A DNA stretch of 48,571 nucleotides from a virus. Below are positions 8,877-18,276 of the stretch, piece by piece. The position numbers and the translations under genes were made by a program. The notes under the pieces are model-generated. The model was not told where the DNA came from and searched no databases. It worked only from the letters and a program-made list of their open reading frames with translations. The stretch's first letter is position 1, and each line of letters begins with the position of its first letter. The stretch is from positions 1 through 48,571 of IMG/VR virus record IMGVR_UViG_3300001850_000317, one strand, 5' to 3'.

Positions 8877-9648
8877 AACTTGCCACCGATATTATAGCAC
8901 CTTTATCATGGTTAATAGTATCTACATCTGCACTAATAACCTGGCCTGCTACTCTTAGCATTCCATAGTTTAGAGGTATAGATTGATTTGGGTGTACAGT
9001 ATTTAGCTGACTTTCAAAAGCATCATTATTAAGTCTATCACCAGAATCAGCAGAATCTATACTTTTATTTTTAGGTCTAATAGGCACTAAAACATTTTGA
9101 GCTACGCTACCTATAGCACTAGCAAGACCTGCCGCTAAGTAAGAACCTACCGTAGGCGCTGTTATACCGGACGCTGCGAATCCGCCAGTAGCTAAAGAAG
9201 ATGCTTCTAGAGCTGTAGCCCCAAAACTCTCAAAGGCGCCCGCTCCTAAAGCACCTGCAGCTCCGCCTATTAAGCCTCTTAAAAAGGCTTGTCCAAAACT
9301 GGCTCCTTGCACTAAAGATATAGTAAAACTAGTAGCAAAACCTATAGCAAATCCTATAGCCATAGCCTCTAGACCGCTACCTCTAAAAATAGGAACTAGA
9401 TAATAAGTCTCACCATCTTTAGCTAAAAATAAAAACTCTTCTGCAGATAGACATTTACCTTTATGGATGATGGCTATCTCTTCTAGTTTACTAAACCTTG
9501 CATGTTTTACCAACCTATCTAGTTCTGGAAACAGGTTTAGGGAATTTAAAAATAAAAAATAGATAACATCGGTTGTCATCTCTACTTCCTTAACTCCATT
9601 AGTATAGGGTAGTAGACTTCTGTGAAACGATACTTTCACACTAGACAA
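8869..9648 (-). CDS. Tail assembly protein I-like (copy 1, with longer hydrophobic region)
   Basis: A 259-residue protein, a longer paralogue of the next gene. The N-terminal domain (VSFHRSLLPYTNGVKEVEMT) aligns with the IRFHKTLLP start of its partner. The middle, about residues 90-195, is a long Gly/Ala/Phe hydrophobic region (AMAIGFAIGFATSFTISLVQ and following), much longer than in the partner. The C-terminus repeats the shared NNDAF...IPLNYGMLRV...SYV block. The start is uncertain: TTG at 9648 overlaps the JAB gene, while GTG at 9639 aligns with the paralogue's Met; neither has a strong ribosome-binding site. Tandem duplication of I is not usual in lambda-type tails. The hydrophobic segment might take part in membrane penetration, but that is speculation. 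Confidence 0.7.
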   Translation of the reverse strand: MSSVKVSFHRSLLPYTNGVKEVEMTTDVIYFLFLNSLNLFPELDRLVKHARFSKLEEIAIIHKGKCLSAEEFLFLAKDGETYYLVPIFRGSGLEAMAIGFAIGFATSFTISLVQGASFGQAFLRGLIGGAAGALGAGAFESFGATALEASSLATGGFAASGITAPTVGSYLAAGLASAIGSVAQNVLVPIRPKNKSIDSADSGDRLNNDAFESQLNTVHPNQSIPLNYGMLRVAGQVISADVDTINHDKGAIISVASYV

Positions 9649-10012
9649 GATGTCGCTCTTCTAGCTCTTCATACATAAGAGACTTTAGCTGTTTGTCATA
9701 CCAGTAGATATAAAAACGATTATTGAATCCAACTATGAACCTATAGCAGTCAAAAACTGTGCTAGCCATGTCCTCTTCGCTAGGTATAGGATTTTCACTG
9801 CCTGGATGTGAATGGACTATGCCCCATGTCGTATCTTCATACTGTAATAGACTAACAGGGTCTAAGATAAAGTTAGTCTTAGGTGTTCCACTGATATTTT
9901 TACAAGGCACATATTCCCAGTTAGTAGTTATTATACCACAGGCCTCTCTAGGATACTCATTAATAAAATGAGTAGTCATCTGATCTTTTAATTTATCTAA
10001 AATTGATGCCAT
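9641..10012 (-). CDS. JAB/MPN-type metallopeptidase, K-like N-terminal half
   Basis: A 123-residue protein with a complete JAMM zinc site: Glu23 in PREACG, then HSHPGSENPIPSEED giving His67, His69, Ser78 and Asp81. In lambda, gpK fuses a JAB domain to an NlpC/P60 domain; here the JAB part is a free-standing gene next to two NlpC/P60-like genes. It probably helps process a tail-tip component or local peptidoglycan; the substrate is unknown. ATG at 10012 overlaps the upstream gene end by 16 bases, and its stop overlaps the I-like gene. The active-site residues are intact, so activity is plausible. Confidence 0.85.
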   Translation of the reverse strand: MASILDKLKDQMTTHFINEYPREACGIITTNWEYVPCKNISGTPKTNFILDPVSLLQYEDTTWGIVHSHPGSENPIPSEEDMASTVFDCYRFIVGFNNRFYIYWYDKQLKSLMYEELEERHLV

Positions 10013-10419
10013 CTATGAATATCCACCGTATATTGTTTATAATATCTACCATAAGGAGCTATCCAGCTATTGTGTCCTATCATGGTTTGTAAAATCCTAT
10101 CCTTACCTAAGTAAAGCGCACAATGATTAGCTACATTAGTAGTTCCTATAGACATAACTATAACATCATATTCTTTAGGTATTTTAACAGATTTAAATCC
10201 TACTTTTTCTGCACTCTGCTTACTAAAAAGAGGACTATTAGTTTTTGAATACCACTGCTCACTCTGATCGTAACAAAAAGAAGAAGTAGATAGAGGTATA
10301 TCTATACCTAGTTCTTCTTTATATACTAATCTAATTAAATTAAAACAGTCTATTCCAGAAGTAGAGCTGTCCCCGAGATGTCTATAAGGAAATCCTTCAT
10401 ATTTTAAATATCTTTCCAT
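9997..10419 (-). CDS. NlpC/P60-type cysteine peptidase, K-like C-terminal half
   Basis: A 140-residue protein with the NlpC/P60 pattern: catalytic Cys25 in GIDCFNLIRLVY and His99 in NHCALYLGKDRILQ. This family cuts peptide bonds in peptidoglycan stems; on a phage tail tip it would open the cell wall locally during DNA entry, or act in tail assembly. It overlaps the previous gene by 16 bases and the JAB gene by 16, so the three are probably translated together. It is a distant paralogue of the adjacent 10404-10790 gene. I see no other peptidoglycan hydrolase in the window, so lysis might also draw on it, though that is a guess. Confidence 0.85.
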   Translation of the reverse strand: MERYLKYEGFPYRHLGDSSTSGIDCFNLIRLVYKEELGIDIPLSTSSFCYDQSEQWYSKTNSPLFSKQSAEKVGFKSVKIPKEYDVIVMSIGTTNVANHCALYLGKDRILQTMIGHNSWIAPYGRYYKQYTVDIHRWHQF

Positions 10420-10790
10420 CTAATTACGTATTTTATCCTATCTCTAAAATCTTGATTTAACTCGTCTATCTTAATATATTTTCTATGATGGATAAATCTA
10501 TTTAATCCTATATAAACACCAAAGTGTTGTGGTCTAACATCTCTTAGTTTAAAAAGAATGATATCAAATTCGTCTATATCAGAAAGATCTACTAATCTAG
10601 CTCTATTCAGCTGTATAAACTTTTCTATTTCTTCATAAGATACGGAATTACCCCAGTTATGTTTAAAATGATACTGAGCCATATCTTCTATACCTTTTAT
10701 ACTATACCCCTGATCTTCACATATTTTCTCTATAAGAGTCAAACAGTTATAACTTTCATGTGGCAGATATAAGTATTTAGACCAATCCAT
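10404..10790 (-). CDS. Second NlpC/P60-like protein of the tail tip
   Basis: A 128-residue protein starting at ATG 10790, overlapping the L-like gene's stop by one base. Its layout matches the neighbouring NlpC/P60 protein: Cys16 in ESYNCLTLIEKI, a segment DEFDIILFKLRD just before the second motif, and His89 in QHFGVYIGLNRFIHH. The two genes look like an ancient tandem duplication. The catalytic Cys and His are both kept, so this copy may be active, but it could also be a structural tail-tip part. In related phages this position is held by a single gene. Confidence is high for the fold, moderate for activity. Confidence 0.7.
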   Translation of the reverse strand: MDWSKYLYLPHESYNCLTLIEKICEDQGYSIKGIEDMAQYHFKHNWGNSVSYEEIEKFIQLNRARLVDLSDIDEFDIILFKLRDVRPQHFGVYIGLNRFIHHRKYIKIDELNQDFRDRIKYVIRWKDI

Positions 10791-12343
10791 TACCTTGGTA
10801 AAGTTCCTCCGGTGCCTGGAAATCCACCGAAATGAATTTGATTACGTCGTAATTCACATGCCTGTAGATTTTTAGCACATATATCTTCTCCTAGAGTATA
10901 AACAGGCTCATTACGAATATTGAAAAATCCATTAGCTGTAGCGCCATCTGGTAATATTGTTCCATTAGCAAGGACTAACGTATTAGATCCAGGTATAATA
11001 CCTATTCCACCTTCTGGATACTGACACTCGCTTCCCTTATATACCCATGGGCAAACATTTTTATAGAACTTACGTTTAGGAAGTTGTAGTTTAAAATACT
11101 GTAACCAACTTGTTAATGAGAAACTAGCAGTCTGTTCATTCAACTCACTGAGACTATCTATCTTGAAAGTATCTAGGACATAGTTCTCAGAGTCTTTTTC
11201 CTGATTCATAATGAAAACATTAGATCCAGGTGCAAAATTAGCCCCTACATTTGCGTTACATACTAGATATGGATGATTAATAGCAATTATTTCAAACCTA
11301 TTAGTGCCACTAACATTATTAGCGATAATATCACCAACTCTATAAGGTAAAGTAGTTATCATAGGAACTACGTTGCTATCTATAGTAGTAGTGCTACCAT
11401 TAATAGTATCAGTGACTAAGACAGTGCTGTATTCTGGCCAGACATCTAGGAAATTAGCAAATGTAGTTTTTATCTCTACTACAGCGCCTAAGAGGTCTCT
11501 AGAATCTTGTTTTAATCGATCCCATGTTCCGCCGGTAGATATGGTAGAATCGTAGTCAAAGGTAGCGTTAAGACCTCTAGAATCTCTTACGCTAGAATCA
11601 TACTCTGGTTCTGAAGGAACGGTTCTTGGATCAATTCCATTTACGAGTTCTCCATTGACATAGGCAGTAACAGAATCTGTAGAGTTGTTACCCACAAGAT
11701 AAGGATTTTCTACTAGAGATCCAATAAGGTTATCAAAATTAGATACTACAATAGTTAGGTCATTAATCTTACCAGATGAATCTGTGCTTAAGACACCGCT
11801 ATTAATTGGGTAGGGTATATATTCTTGTCCACCCATATGAACTCTATAACTTATATCAGATATATAATCACCGCGAATCTCTGCAAACCTAAAAGGAAAC
11901 CCATAAGGCCAAGCAAGCCCTGCTCCGTCTCCAGCAGGATTACCGTACTCATTAGTAGGATACCACTCACCTGGATAATAGATAGTATACAGCCTAACTA
12001 GGGGTTTTTGCTCAAACGCATTCTTCTCTTTGATAAAACGACTAACATTAATAGCACTAACGGTAGCAGTTCCTGTTGTTTGTTCAGTATAAGTAGGAGT
12101 AGTCCTCCCGATATCATAGGTATTAGCACTAGTAGTTTTAACTATATAATTACTGAATATTTGCTCACCAACGTGGAACTCTGCAATAGTATTAGAGAGT
12201 TTAACCTTAATATTACTAGTAGCCACATCTACGTTAGCAATAAGAGCTTCAGTTAGTGAGGTAGCACCTATAATGGTGTTACCAGCCTTAAACCCGGTGG
12301 TAGTATCTACCTTTAAGATATAATCATAGTTTCTAGAAGTCAT
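10790..12343 (-). CDS. Minor tail protein L-like, with four-cysteine C-terminus
   Basis: A 517-residue protein, more than twice the length of lambda gpL (about 230). The C-terminal 120 residues carry the L signature: LPKRKFYKNVCPWVYKGSEC then DICAKNLQACELRR, with Cys at about 431, 440, 489 and 496. In lambda gpL the C-terminal cysteines hold an iron-sulfur cluster, so the same is expected here. The N-terminal 400 residues are beta-rich and partly unlike lambda, including RFAEIRGDYISDISYRVHMG. The ATG at 12343 shares bases with the M-like stop. It sits in the M-L-K order that defines lambda tail tips. The extra N-terminal part has no function I can name. Confidence 0.8.
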   Translation of the reverse strand: MTSRNYDYILKVDTTTGFKAGNTIIGATSLTEALIANVDVATSNIKVKLSNTIAEFHVGEQIFSNYIVKTTSANTYDIGRTTPTYTEQTTGTATVSAINVSRFIKEKNAFEQKPLVRLYTIYYPGEWYPTNEYGNPAGDGAGLAWPYGFPFRFAEIRGDYISDISYRVHMGGQEYIPYPINSGVLSTDSSGKINDLTIVVSNFDNLIGSLVENPYLVGNNSTDSVTAYVNGELVNGIDPRTVPSEPEYDSSVRDSRGLNATFDYDSTISTGGTWDRLKQDSRDLLGAVVEIKTTFANFLDVWPEYSTVLVTDTINGSTTTIDSNVVPMITTLPYRVGDIIANNVSGTNRFEIIAINHPYLVCNANVGANFAPGSNVFIMNQEKDSENYVLDTFKIDSLSELNEQTASFSLTSWLQYFKLQLPKRKFYKNVCPWVYKGSECQYPEGGIGIIPGSNTLVLANGTILPDGATANGFFNIRNEPVYTLGEDICAKNLQACELRRNQIHFGGFPGTGGTLPR

Positions 12344-13284
12344 TAACTGAATACCTCTTTTAGCTTCATACTAACGGTGTAAAAATTCTGTGAAGGCTGA
12401 GTGCCGGCACTGGCAACGTGTGTAGTCTGAACAGGGCCATCAAAACGGACAGTAACCTGACCGCTATCATTAATATGGCTAAGATCAAATACAAAGGACT
12501 CATAGTCTCCGCTTCTAGCATTATAGAAATTGTCTATGGCTATCTTATGAACACCAGAGATATTTGTATAGGTTAAGTTGTAATTACGACGAGGACGACG
12601 GCTACGAAGACGTCTAGTCTCATAACCTGCTTGACTCTCAAAGGTTAAGGTATCAAACTGTTTGTCGGTAGAAAATCCACGATCAGGTTTTCTATCTGTC
12701 ATAGTAGTAAAACGCTCTATTTGGGTAGAGGTTCCAGAGAATACTCGAACATCTAGGTTAGCTACGTTAGAAGCAAGGGCTGGTGAGATATCTATACCAT
12801 AACTGCCTAGCGTAGAGCTAGGAAAAGTATATGCGGATGGATTTTGTACTACTCCGTCTACAGACACTAACATTTGATTGGTATCTGAAGGTATAGACGG
12901 TAAGGCCCAGGCTACCTGAGAACCATTTATTGTGTAGGTATTACCGTTCACAGATAGGGCAGAGGTATTACTATAAAATATAGGACTGATCTGAGTGCTC
13001 TGCTTACTAATCTTTAAATATTCTGGAACTGTAAGAGTTTTTATCTCTAAGCTAGTAGCGCCAGGAGCTACTAAGAAATCTACAGTTCCTTTACTATTAG
13101 AAAGCGTATAGCTATTATAGGCCTGAACTATACCGTCAATCACGACTGCCACTTCGGCCGGAGAGCCGACATAGCGGCCTATGTTAAAGCTAGAAGTAGC
13201 ACCTGTAGAGGTATAGGTAACACTACTGACTATAGAGTAGTTATCTGGAGAAACATTGGCTCCACTTGGATAATAAGATACCAT
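12343..13284 (-). CDS. Minor tail protein M-like
   Basis: A 313-residue protein whose ATG at 13284 overlaps the tape measure stop (TAATG). The C-terminal 110 residues (RRPRRNYNLTYTNISGVHKI, then FYNARSGDYESFVFDLSHIN, then VRFDGPVQTTH) have the beta-sandwich pattern of lambda gpM and the related DUF2460-type distal tail proteins. The N-terminal 190 residues look like two repeats of an extra beta domain (FNIGRYVGSPAEVAVVIDGI and VAWALPSIPSDTNQMLVSVD, each followed by VQ...Y). This gives it about three times lambda gpM's size. It should sit at the distal tail between tape measure and L. Function is inferred from gene order and pattern. Confidence 0.7.
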   Translation of the reverse strand: MVSYYPSGANVSPDNYSIVSSVTYTSTGATSSFNIGRYVGSPAEVAVVIDGIVQAYNSYTLSNSKGTVDFLVAPGATSLEIKTLTVPEYLKISKQSTQISPIFYSNTSALSVNGNTYTINGSQVAWALPSIPSDTNQMLVSVDGVVQNPSAYTFPSSTLGSYGIDISPALASNVANLDVRVFSGTSTQIERFTTMTDRKPDRGFSTDKQFDTLTFESQAGYETRRLRSRRPRRNYNLTYTNISGVHKIAIDNFYNARSGDYESFVFDLSHINDSGQVTVRFDGPVQTTHVASAGTQPSQNFYTVSMKLKEVFS

Positions 13285-16200
13285 TACATACCTCTCAAGG
13301 TCTTACGGATCGGACCATTATTTTGAATATCTCTTACTACTATATCAACTATCATATTTGTGCCATTCATAGATACCTTTGGAGTTCCCACAGTTTCCTG
13401 AGAGGTTCCCTGATTATTTACATTTACTGTAACATTACCAGGACCACTTTGTCCAGTTGCATTCATCTGGTTGAGGGTTTGTCCTCCTATAGCCATTGCT
13501 GCAGGTCTGCGAATGACAAACTCTCCAGGTTCCAATAGTGCGGGAACCCGGTCTCTTAGACCCGCATATCCGCCAGCGGCCATGTGACGAACAAGACCTC
13601 CTATAGCTGGTGTAAATAATGGCTCTGCTCCTGGAAAAGAAGTAACTTGTGATACTGGAGTAGGAGTAGGACCCCCACTTCCTCCAAACAATCCACTAAA
13701 CCAACTACCAAACCCACTAAACAGACCCGCACCTGCTCCACTAGCAGCACCACTAAATAGCTGTTTAGTAGCTATCTGAGTTAAGGCAGTTCCAAGTGCG
13801 CTGACTACTGTGTATATAAATGCCTTTTTCCAATCACGGGTGGCTGCTAAGACAGATACGAATGTAGTAGCAGCTATGGTTCCTACTGTTTGGAAATTAA
13901 CTCCTAGATCCTTTAGTTTATCGCCAAATCCTTGTGTTTCTTCGCCAGCTTTAACAACTCCTGGTGTTACGGGACCAGACGCCTGATCAGGTGTAGCACC
14001 TCCAGGAGAGGTTCCTCCGGCCCCAACCATAGTAACTCTTAAGGCGTTGCCTGTAAATACGCTTTGTAATACTTGATCGCCTGTTTTGGCTAGTTTATCT
14101 CCGGTAATGGCTTCATACAGAGAGCCCATCAACCCGCCTACTACATTCTGTAAAGGCTCTATTAAGAATTTCTTTAAAATAGATGTTTGAATGGTTTCTA
14201 ATATACTAACCCCTAATTTTTGTATACCCTCTCTAAAAGCTATTACGGAAGATACGCCTTGATTAATAGCCTTGAAGAAGTCTAGTATAGCAGTAGATAA
14301 GTTATCTTTTATACCTTTGCTAATATCTTCAAATAGTTGTTTTACTTTATTTCTTTGGTCGGCTATATTTTGTAATTCTGATGCGTATGCTTGTGCAGCT
14401 TTGATTTCATCTGTTGCTGCTGAAACTATGGCTGTATCATATCTCTTTTTGGCTAAAATTCCCTCAGTCTTTAGTCCTTCTAGTTTATCATTTAAAGTTT
14501 TAATTTCAGTTTCGTTATTAAGCTCTTGACTCTTTCTAAGTTGATCGCGAGTTTGAGCCTCTTGTTGTTGTATTTTTAATAGATTATCTAGTTCTGCCTG
14601 AGCACCTGAAGCTCTTATATTATTTACATCTATCTCTCCAATGGCTCTTTGCATGATATTTCTAACTTCTTGGTTATATATATTTTCAGATAGTTGTCTA
14701 TTTTTAATAAGAGCAGTTCTTGCTTTAGTTAAGTCAGTTTCAAAGTTTTTGAATATATCGCTAGCAGTAGTTCCACCTGAAGTACCTAGTTGCTTATTAA
14801 TTAATTCTTCGTATTTATCTAAGAATATCTTAAATACTTCTTTCTGTTGCTCTAATAGGTCTAATTGTTTACCTACTAGATCTAATTCAAAATCTCTACG
14901 TAGTCTAGCATCTGCTGCAACATCTCTCTCTCCTCTGGCTCTTGCCCTAGCTAGCTCATTTTGAAGACCTAGTATATTTATCTCATTCTGTAATTTATCT
15001 CTGTCGAGTTTTTCTCTCTTTTTAATTATGCCATCTTCTATTATTTGTTGTTGATTCTGTAAGGTTCTTCTACCTGCTAGAGTTGCTATTTGAGTCTCTA
15101 TCTCTTCTTTTTGAACTTTTAATCTTTCTTGCGTAGCAGAAAATTCTTGTTCAGCTATATTTTTTCTATCTTGTACTAATGCTAGTTCTCTAGCATAGTT
15201 AATATCTGCTATTTGCTTATTTAAACGGATTAAGTCTTCTTCTAACACTAAGTTTTGAGATCTACCTAGAGTTTCTTTTTGTAATGTCGGAGCAGCCAAT
15301 GCTCCTGTGAACTGTCTCTCCGTTCTGGCTTTAGCTAACTCTCTATCAGCATCTCTAAGCTGCTGAGCTCTTTCTATTTGATTTTTTCTAATCTCTAAAT
15401 CAGCAAGTTGAGCTTTAGAAACAGCTTCTACTAAGTTTTCTATTTCTTTTAAGTAATTAATCTGAGATTCATAAAGTCTGATCTGTGATTGACCGCGTCT
15501 TTGATTAGCTTCTGCCTGTGCTTGAGCCAAGTTTATTTTATTTTGAATCTCTAGTTGTTCGCCCTGATTCTTTAAAGAGTCAAGTTGCTTTTGATATTCT
15601 AAGGTTCTTTTTTCTTCCTGGGTTGCAAGTTGGTAGGCCTCTTTTCCTGCTTCTATTAGAAAACCAATTTGAGCAGATAAATTTTTATTTAACTCTACTT
15701 GTCTATTATTAATTATATTAGTAGAATCGCCTATTTCTTTTTCTAGTTTTTCTATGTTAGCTAAAACTAAGGCTCTACGTTCAGTAACATTACTCCCACT
15801 CTCAGCTTGTTCTAAAAGCATATTCAATGTACCTCTTTGCTGAGCTAGAGATTGTTTATTATTATTTAAAGTAGCTTGTTCCGCGGTTATAGCGCCTATA
15901 CTTGCCTGTGCAATGCCTCTTAGAATATTAACTTGATTTCTCTGTACTTCTCCTTGACTTCTAGCTATTGTCGAATCTGGGTTAAGAATACCGCTTACAG
16001 GTAGATTTTCTATAGTTTTAATTTGAGAGGAGAAAGTAGTTTCTATAATTTTCCTAACTCTTTCTCTTTCCGAAAGTTCTTTAGACACTGCCTGAACAGT
16101 TCTTAATTGCCCTTCAAGAGCCTGTCTTTGAGTAGCTACCCTTCTTAAAGCAGCTGTTTGTCTAGCTTTTTCTTGACGATCTTGTATCTCTGCTATTTGA

Positions 16201-18275
16201 AAACCTCTTTTTGCTTCTTCATCTTTAATAGCAGCAATTCTAGTCTCTAAAGCAACAACTCTCTGAGAGGCAGATTCGGCGGTTAACAATCCTGTTTTTT
16301 GTTCTTGGTTAAATTTTTGTAATTCAGTAATACCTAAACCTATATTTAAGGCTAAATCCCCTGTAAATTTATCTATATTACCAGAATTATCTAATATTTT
16401 AACTTGAGCACCTGCATAGTCAAGCGCTCCTTTAGTTAAATTACCTGAAGTAACCAGTTTTATATAGTCACTAACTTGGCCTCCTACCTGCGTAGGGGCT
16501 GTGGTTAGTATTTTTACTAGATCAGAATCTGGTTTTATCTTAGCTATTTCCCCAACTATTTCTTTTGCTAAGAGTATTTTTTTTGTATTTCCAGCTAATC
16601 TATCGAATATCGAAATATCTTTTCTTATAAATTTATTCAGATACTCCTCAATAGAGTCACCAAATAAAGATGCTCCAGATGTAACAGCTTCTTGTATAAT
16701 ACCTTTAGCATATTCAGCGCTGTCTTCAACATCTTTTTTAGATACTCTAAATTTAAGCTCTCCTATCTTCTCTTTAGCTAATTCATTAATAAGACCAGTT
16801 AAAGCTTCGTCTGTATCTTTTATAGTTTGTTGTAGTTTGGTAAGAGAATCCGTTAAATATCCTAATACATCAACACCGAATGCTTGACCTATTAGCTGAG
16901 CCGCGCCTAATGCTCCTAAAAATAAATTGAAATATCCTAAAGCAGTGCTTATTCCTGTAGCAACTCTACTTAGTCCAGCTCCTAGTTTCTCAAAAGTAGA
17001 ACCAGCTATTACAGAAGAGCTAGAAGCTTTCTTCTGTGCTTCTTCCAACTCTCTGATAGCTATAGCCGCTGCATTTGCTTTTGCAATTGATTGGTCTAAG
17101 GCTTTTCCTTGTAATCCCTTATCAAATTGTCTAGTTTGCTGTCTTTCTTGTAAGGCCTTTAATTCGTCTATACGTGCTTGTATCTGCTGGGGCTGAACAG
17201 TTCCTTCTTTAATAGATCTAACAGTTGCTGCTTCTGCTTTAGTTAACCCTACACCAATACCTTTCAAGGCCTCTCCAGCTTTTTCTATATTAGTTGTAAA
17301 AGCAGGGCCTGTTAACGCAGAAGAAACCCTAGCTCCTGTTGCCAGTGCTCTAGCTGAAAGATCTGTAAAAAATATTTCTAATAGGCTTCTTCCCTTACTT
17401 AAGGCTAAGGTTAAAATGCCTAAAAAGATCAATACAGAGTTACCAAGATCTTTTCCGAAAAAATTAGCTATAGGTGCTAAAAAGTCAGTCAGGATACCTC
17501 CTAGTTTATTACCAACATCTACTATTCTAGCTGCTAGCCTATTAAGGGCTTCTGAACTAGTATCAGTAGATAGACTGATCTCTGAGTATTTTCTTGAGCC
17601 TTCATCTATAATTGCATTAACGAATGCCTGTCTACGTTCAAAATTAGTTAAACTAGAAACAGCCTTTCCTGTTTTAGCAGCATAGGCTTCAACAGCAGGT
17701 TCAATTCTTGTAAAAATACCTAATTCGTCTAGTAGTTCTGGTTCTAATTTAGCAGCACCTCTTACTAATCTGTTATATGAATCAGTAAGATCTCTTCCTA
17801 AAGTTCTACTTGCTTTAGTAGCTACAGTAGATAGTGATTCTATTTGTTTAGGGTTAAATCCTGCTGATAAGGCTAAGTTAGCTGCAGCAGAAGCTTCTTT
17901 TAAAGAAAGCTGACCTTTAGTTACTTCTTGAATGTTAGATAGGATTTGAGAGCCAGATTGACCGAAGCTAGCAGCTAGAGCATTTGTTCCTGAGATAATT
18001 TGTTGGAAATCAGCGGCTGACTTTAGCGCAGAGAATGCCTGTTGTAGAGCAAAGGTAGTAGCAGCAGCGCCTGCATAGGCAGCTACCAGACCACCAAGAC
18101 CACTAGCCTGGGAAGAAAAAGCGCGACCGGTATTAGTAGATTCATTGCCTAGACGAGTTTGCTTTTTTGTTGCATCCTCTCCTGCGTTTCCTACCTTATG
18201 TATATCTTGAACTACTTTTTCGGCACCTTGAGATTGAAATAGTGCCCTGATTACTGTTGTTATAGTTCCTGCCAC
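13284..18275 (-). CDS. Tail tape measure protein
   Basis: At 1663 residues this is the longest gene, and it follows the G/GT chaperone pair as tape measures do. It starts with GTG at 18275, supported by AAGGAG six bases before. The N-terminus is Ala/Gly-rich with a hydrophobic stretch (GLGGLVAAYAGAAATTFALQ). Residues from about 650 to 1270 are highly charged Gln/Glu/Lys/Arg-rich helix typical of coiled coil. The C-terminus has hydrophobic segments, a Gly-rich part (FGSWFSGLFGGSGG) and the motif LLEPGEFVIRRPAA common at the end of phage tape measures. By the usual rule of about 0.15 nm per residue the tail would be near 250 nm, an estimate only. The protein sets tail length and leaves with the DNA. 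Confidence 0.95.
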   Translation of the reverse strand: MAGTITTVIRALFQSQGAEKVVQDIHKVGNAGEDATKKQTRLGNESTNTGRAFSSQASGLGGLVAAYAGAAATTFALQQAFSALKSAADFQQIISGTNALAASFGQSGSQILSNIQEVTKGQLSLKEASAAANLALSAGFNPKQIESLSTVATKASRTLGRDLTDSYNRLVRGAAKLEPELLDELGIFTRIEPAVEAYAAKTGKAVSSLTNFERRQAFVNAIIDEGSRKYSEISLSTDTSSEALNRLAARIVDVGNKLGGILTDFLAPIANFFGKDLGNSVLIFLGILTLALSKGRSLLEIFFTDLSARALATGARVSSALTGPAFTTNIEKAGEALKGIGVGLTKAEAATVRSIKEGTVQPQQIQARIDELKALQERQQTRQFDKGLQGKALDQSIAKANAAAIAIRELEEAQKKASSSSVIAGSTFEKLGAGLSRVATGISTALGYFNLFLGALGAAQLIGQAFGVDVLGYLTDSLTKLQQTIKDTDEALTGLINELAKEKIGELKFRVSKKDVEDSAEYAKGIIQEAVTSGASLFGDSIEEYLNKFIRKDISIFDRLAGNTKKILLAKEIVGEIAKIKPDSDLVKILTTAPTQVGGQVSDYIKLVTSGNLTKGALDYAGAQVKILDNSGNIDKFTGDLALNIGLGITELQKFNQEQKTGLLTAESASQRVVALETRIAAIKDEEAKRGFQIAEIQDRQEKARQTAALRRVATQRQALEGQLRTVQAVSKELSERERVRKIIETTFSSQIKTIENLPVSGILNPDSTIARSQGEVQRNQVNILRGIAQASIGAITAEQATLNNNKQSLAQQRGTLNMLLEQAESGSNVTERRALVLANIEKLEKEIGDSTNIINNRQVELNKNLSAQIGFLIEAGKEAYQLATQEEKRTLEYQKQLDSLKNQGEQLEIQNKINLAQAQAEANQRRGQSQIRLYESQINYLKEIENLVEAVSKAQLADLEIRKNQIERAQQLRDADRELAKARTERQFTGALAAPTLQKETLGRSQNLVLEEDLIRLNKQIADINYARELALVQDRKNIAEQEFSATQERLKVQKEEIETQIATLAGRRTLQNQQQIIEDGIIKKREKLDRDKLQNEINILGLQNELARARARGERDVAADARLRRDFELDLVGKQLDLLEQQKEVFKIFLDKYEELINKQLGTSGGTTASDIFKNFETDLTKARTALIKNRQLSENIYNQEVRNIMQRAIGEIDVNNIRASGAQAELDNLLKIQQQEAQTRDQLRKSQELNNETEIKTLNDKLEGLKTEGILAKKRYDTAIVSAATDEIKAAQAYASELQNIADQRNKVKQLFEDISKGIKDNLSTAILDFFKAINQGVSSVIAFREGIQKLGVSILETIQTSILKKFLIEPLQNVVGGLMGSLYEAITGDKLAKTGDQVLQSVFTGNALRVTMVGAGGTSPGGATPDQASGPVTPGVVKAGEETQGFGDKLKDLGVNFQTVGTIAATTFVSVLAATRDWKKAFIYTVVSALGTALTQIATKQLFSGAASGAGAGLFSGFGSWFSGLFGGSGGPTPTPVSQVTSFPGAEPLFTPAIGGLVRHMAAGGYAGLRDRVPALLEPGEFVIRRPAAMAIGGQTLNQMNATGQSGPGNVTVNVNNQGTSQETVGTPKVSMNGTNMIVDIVVRDIQNNGPIRKTLRGM

Positions 18276-18276
18276 T

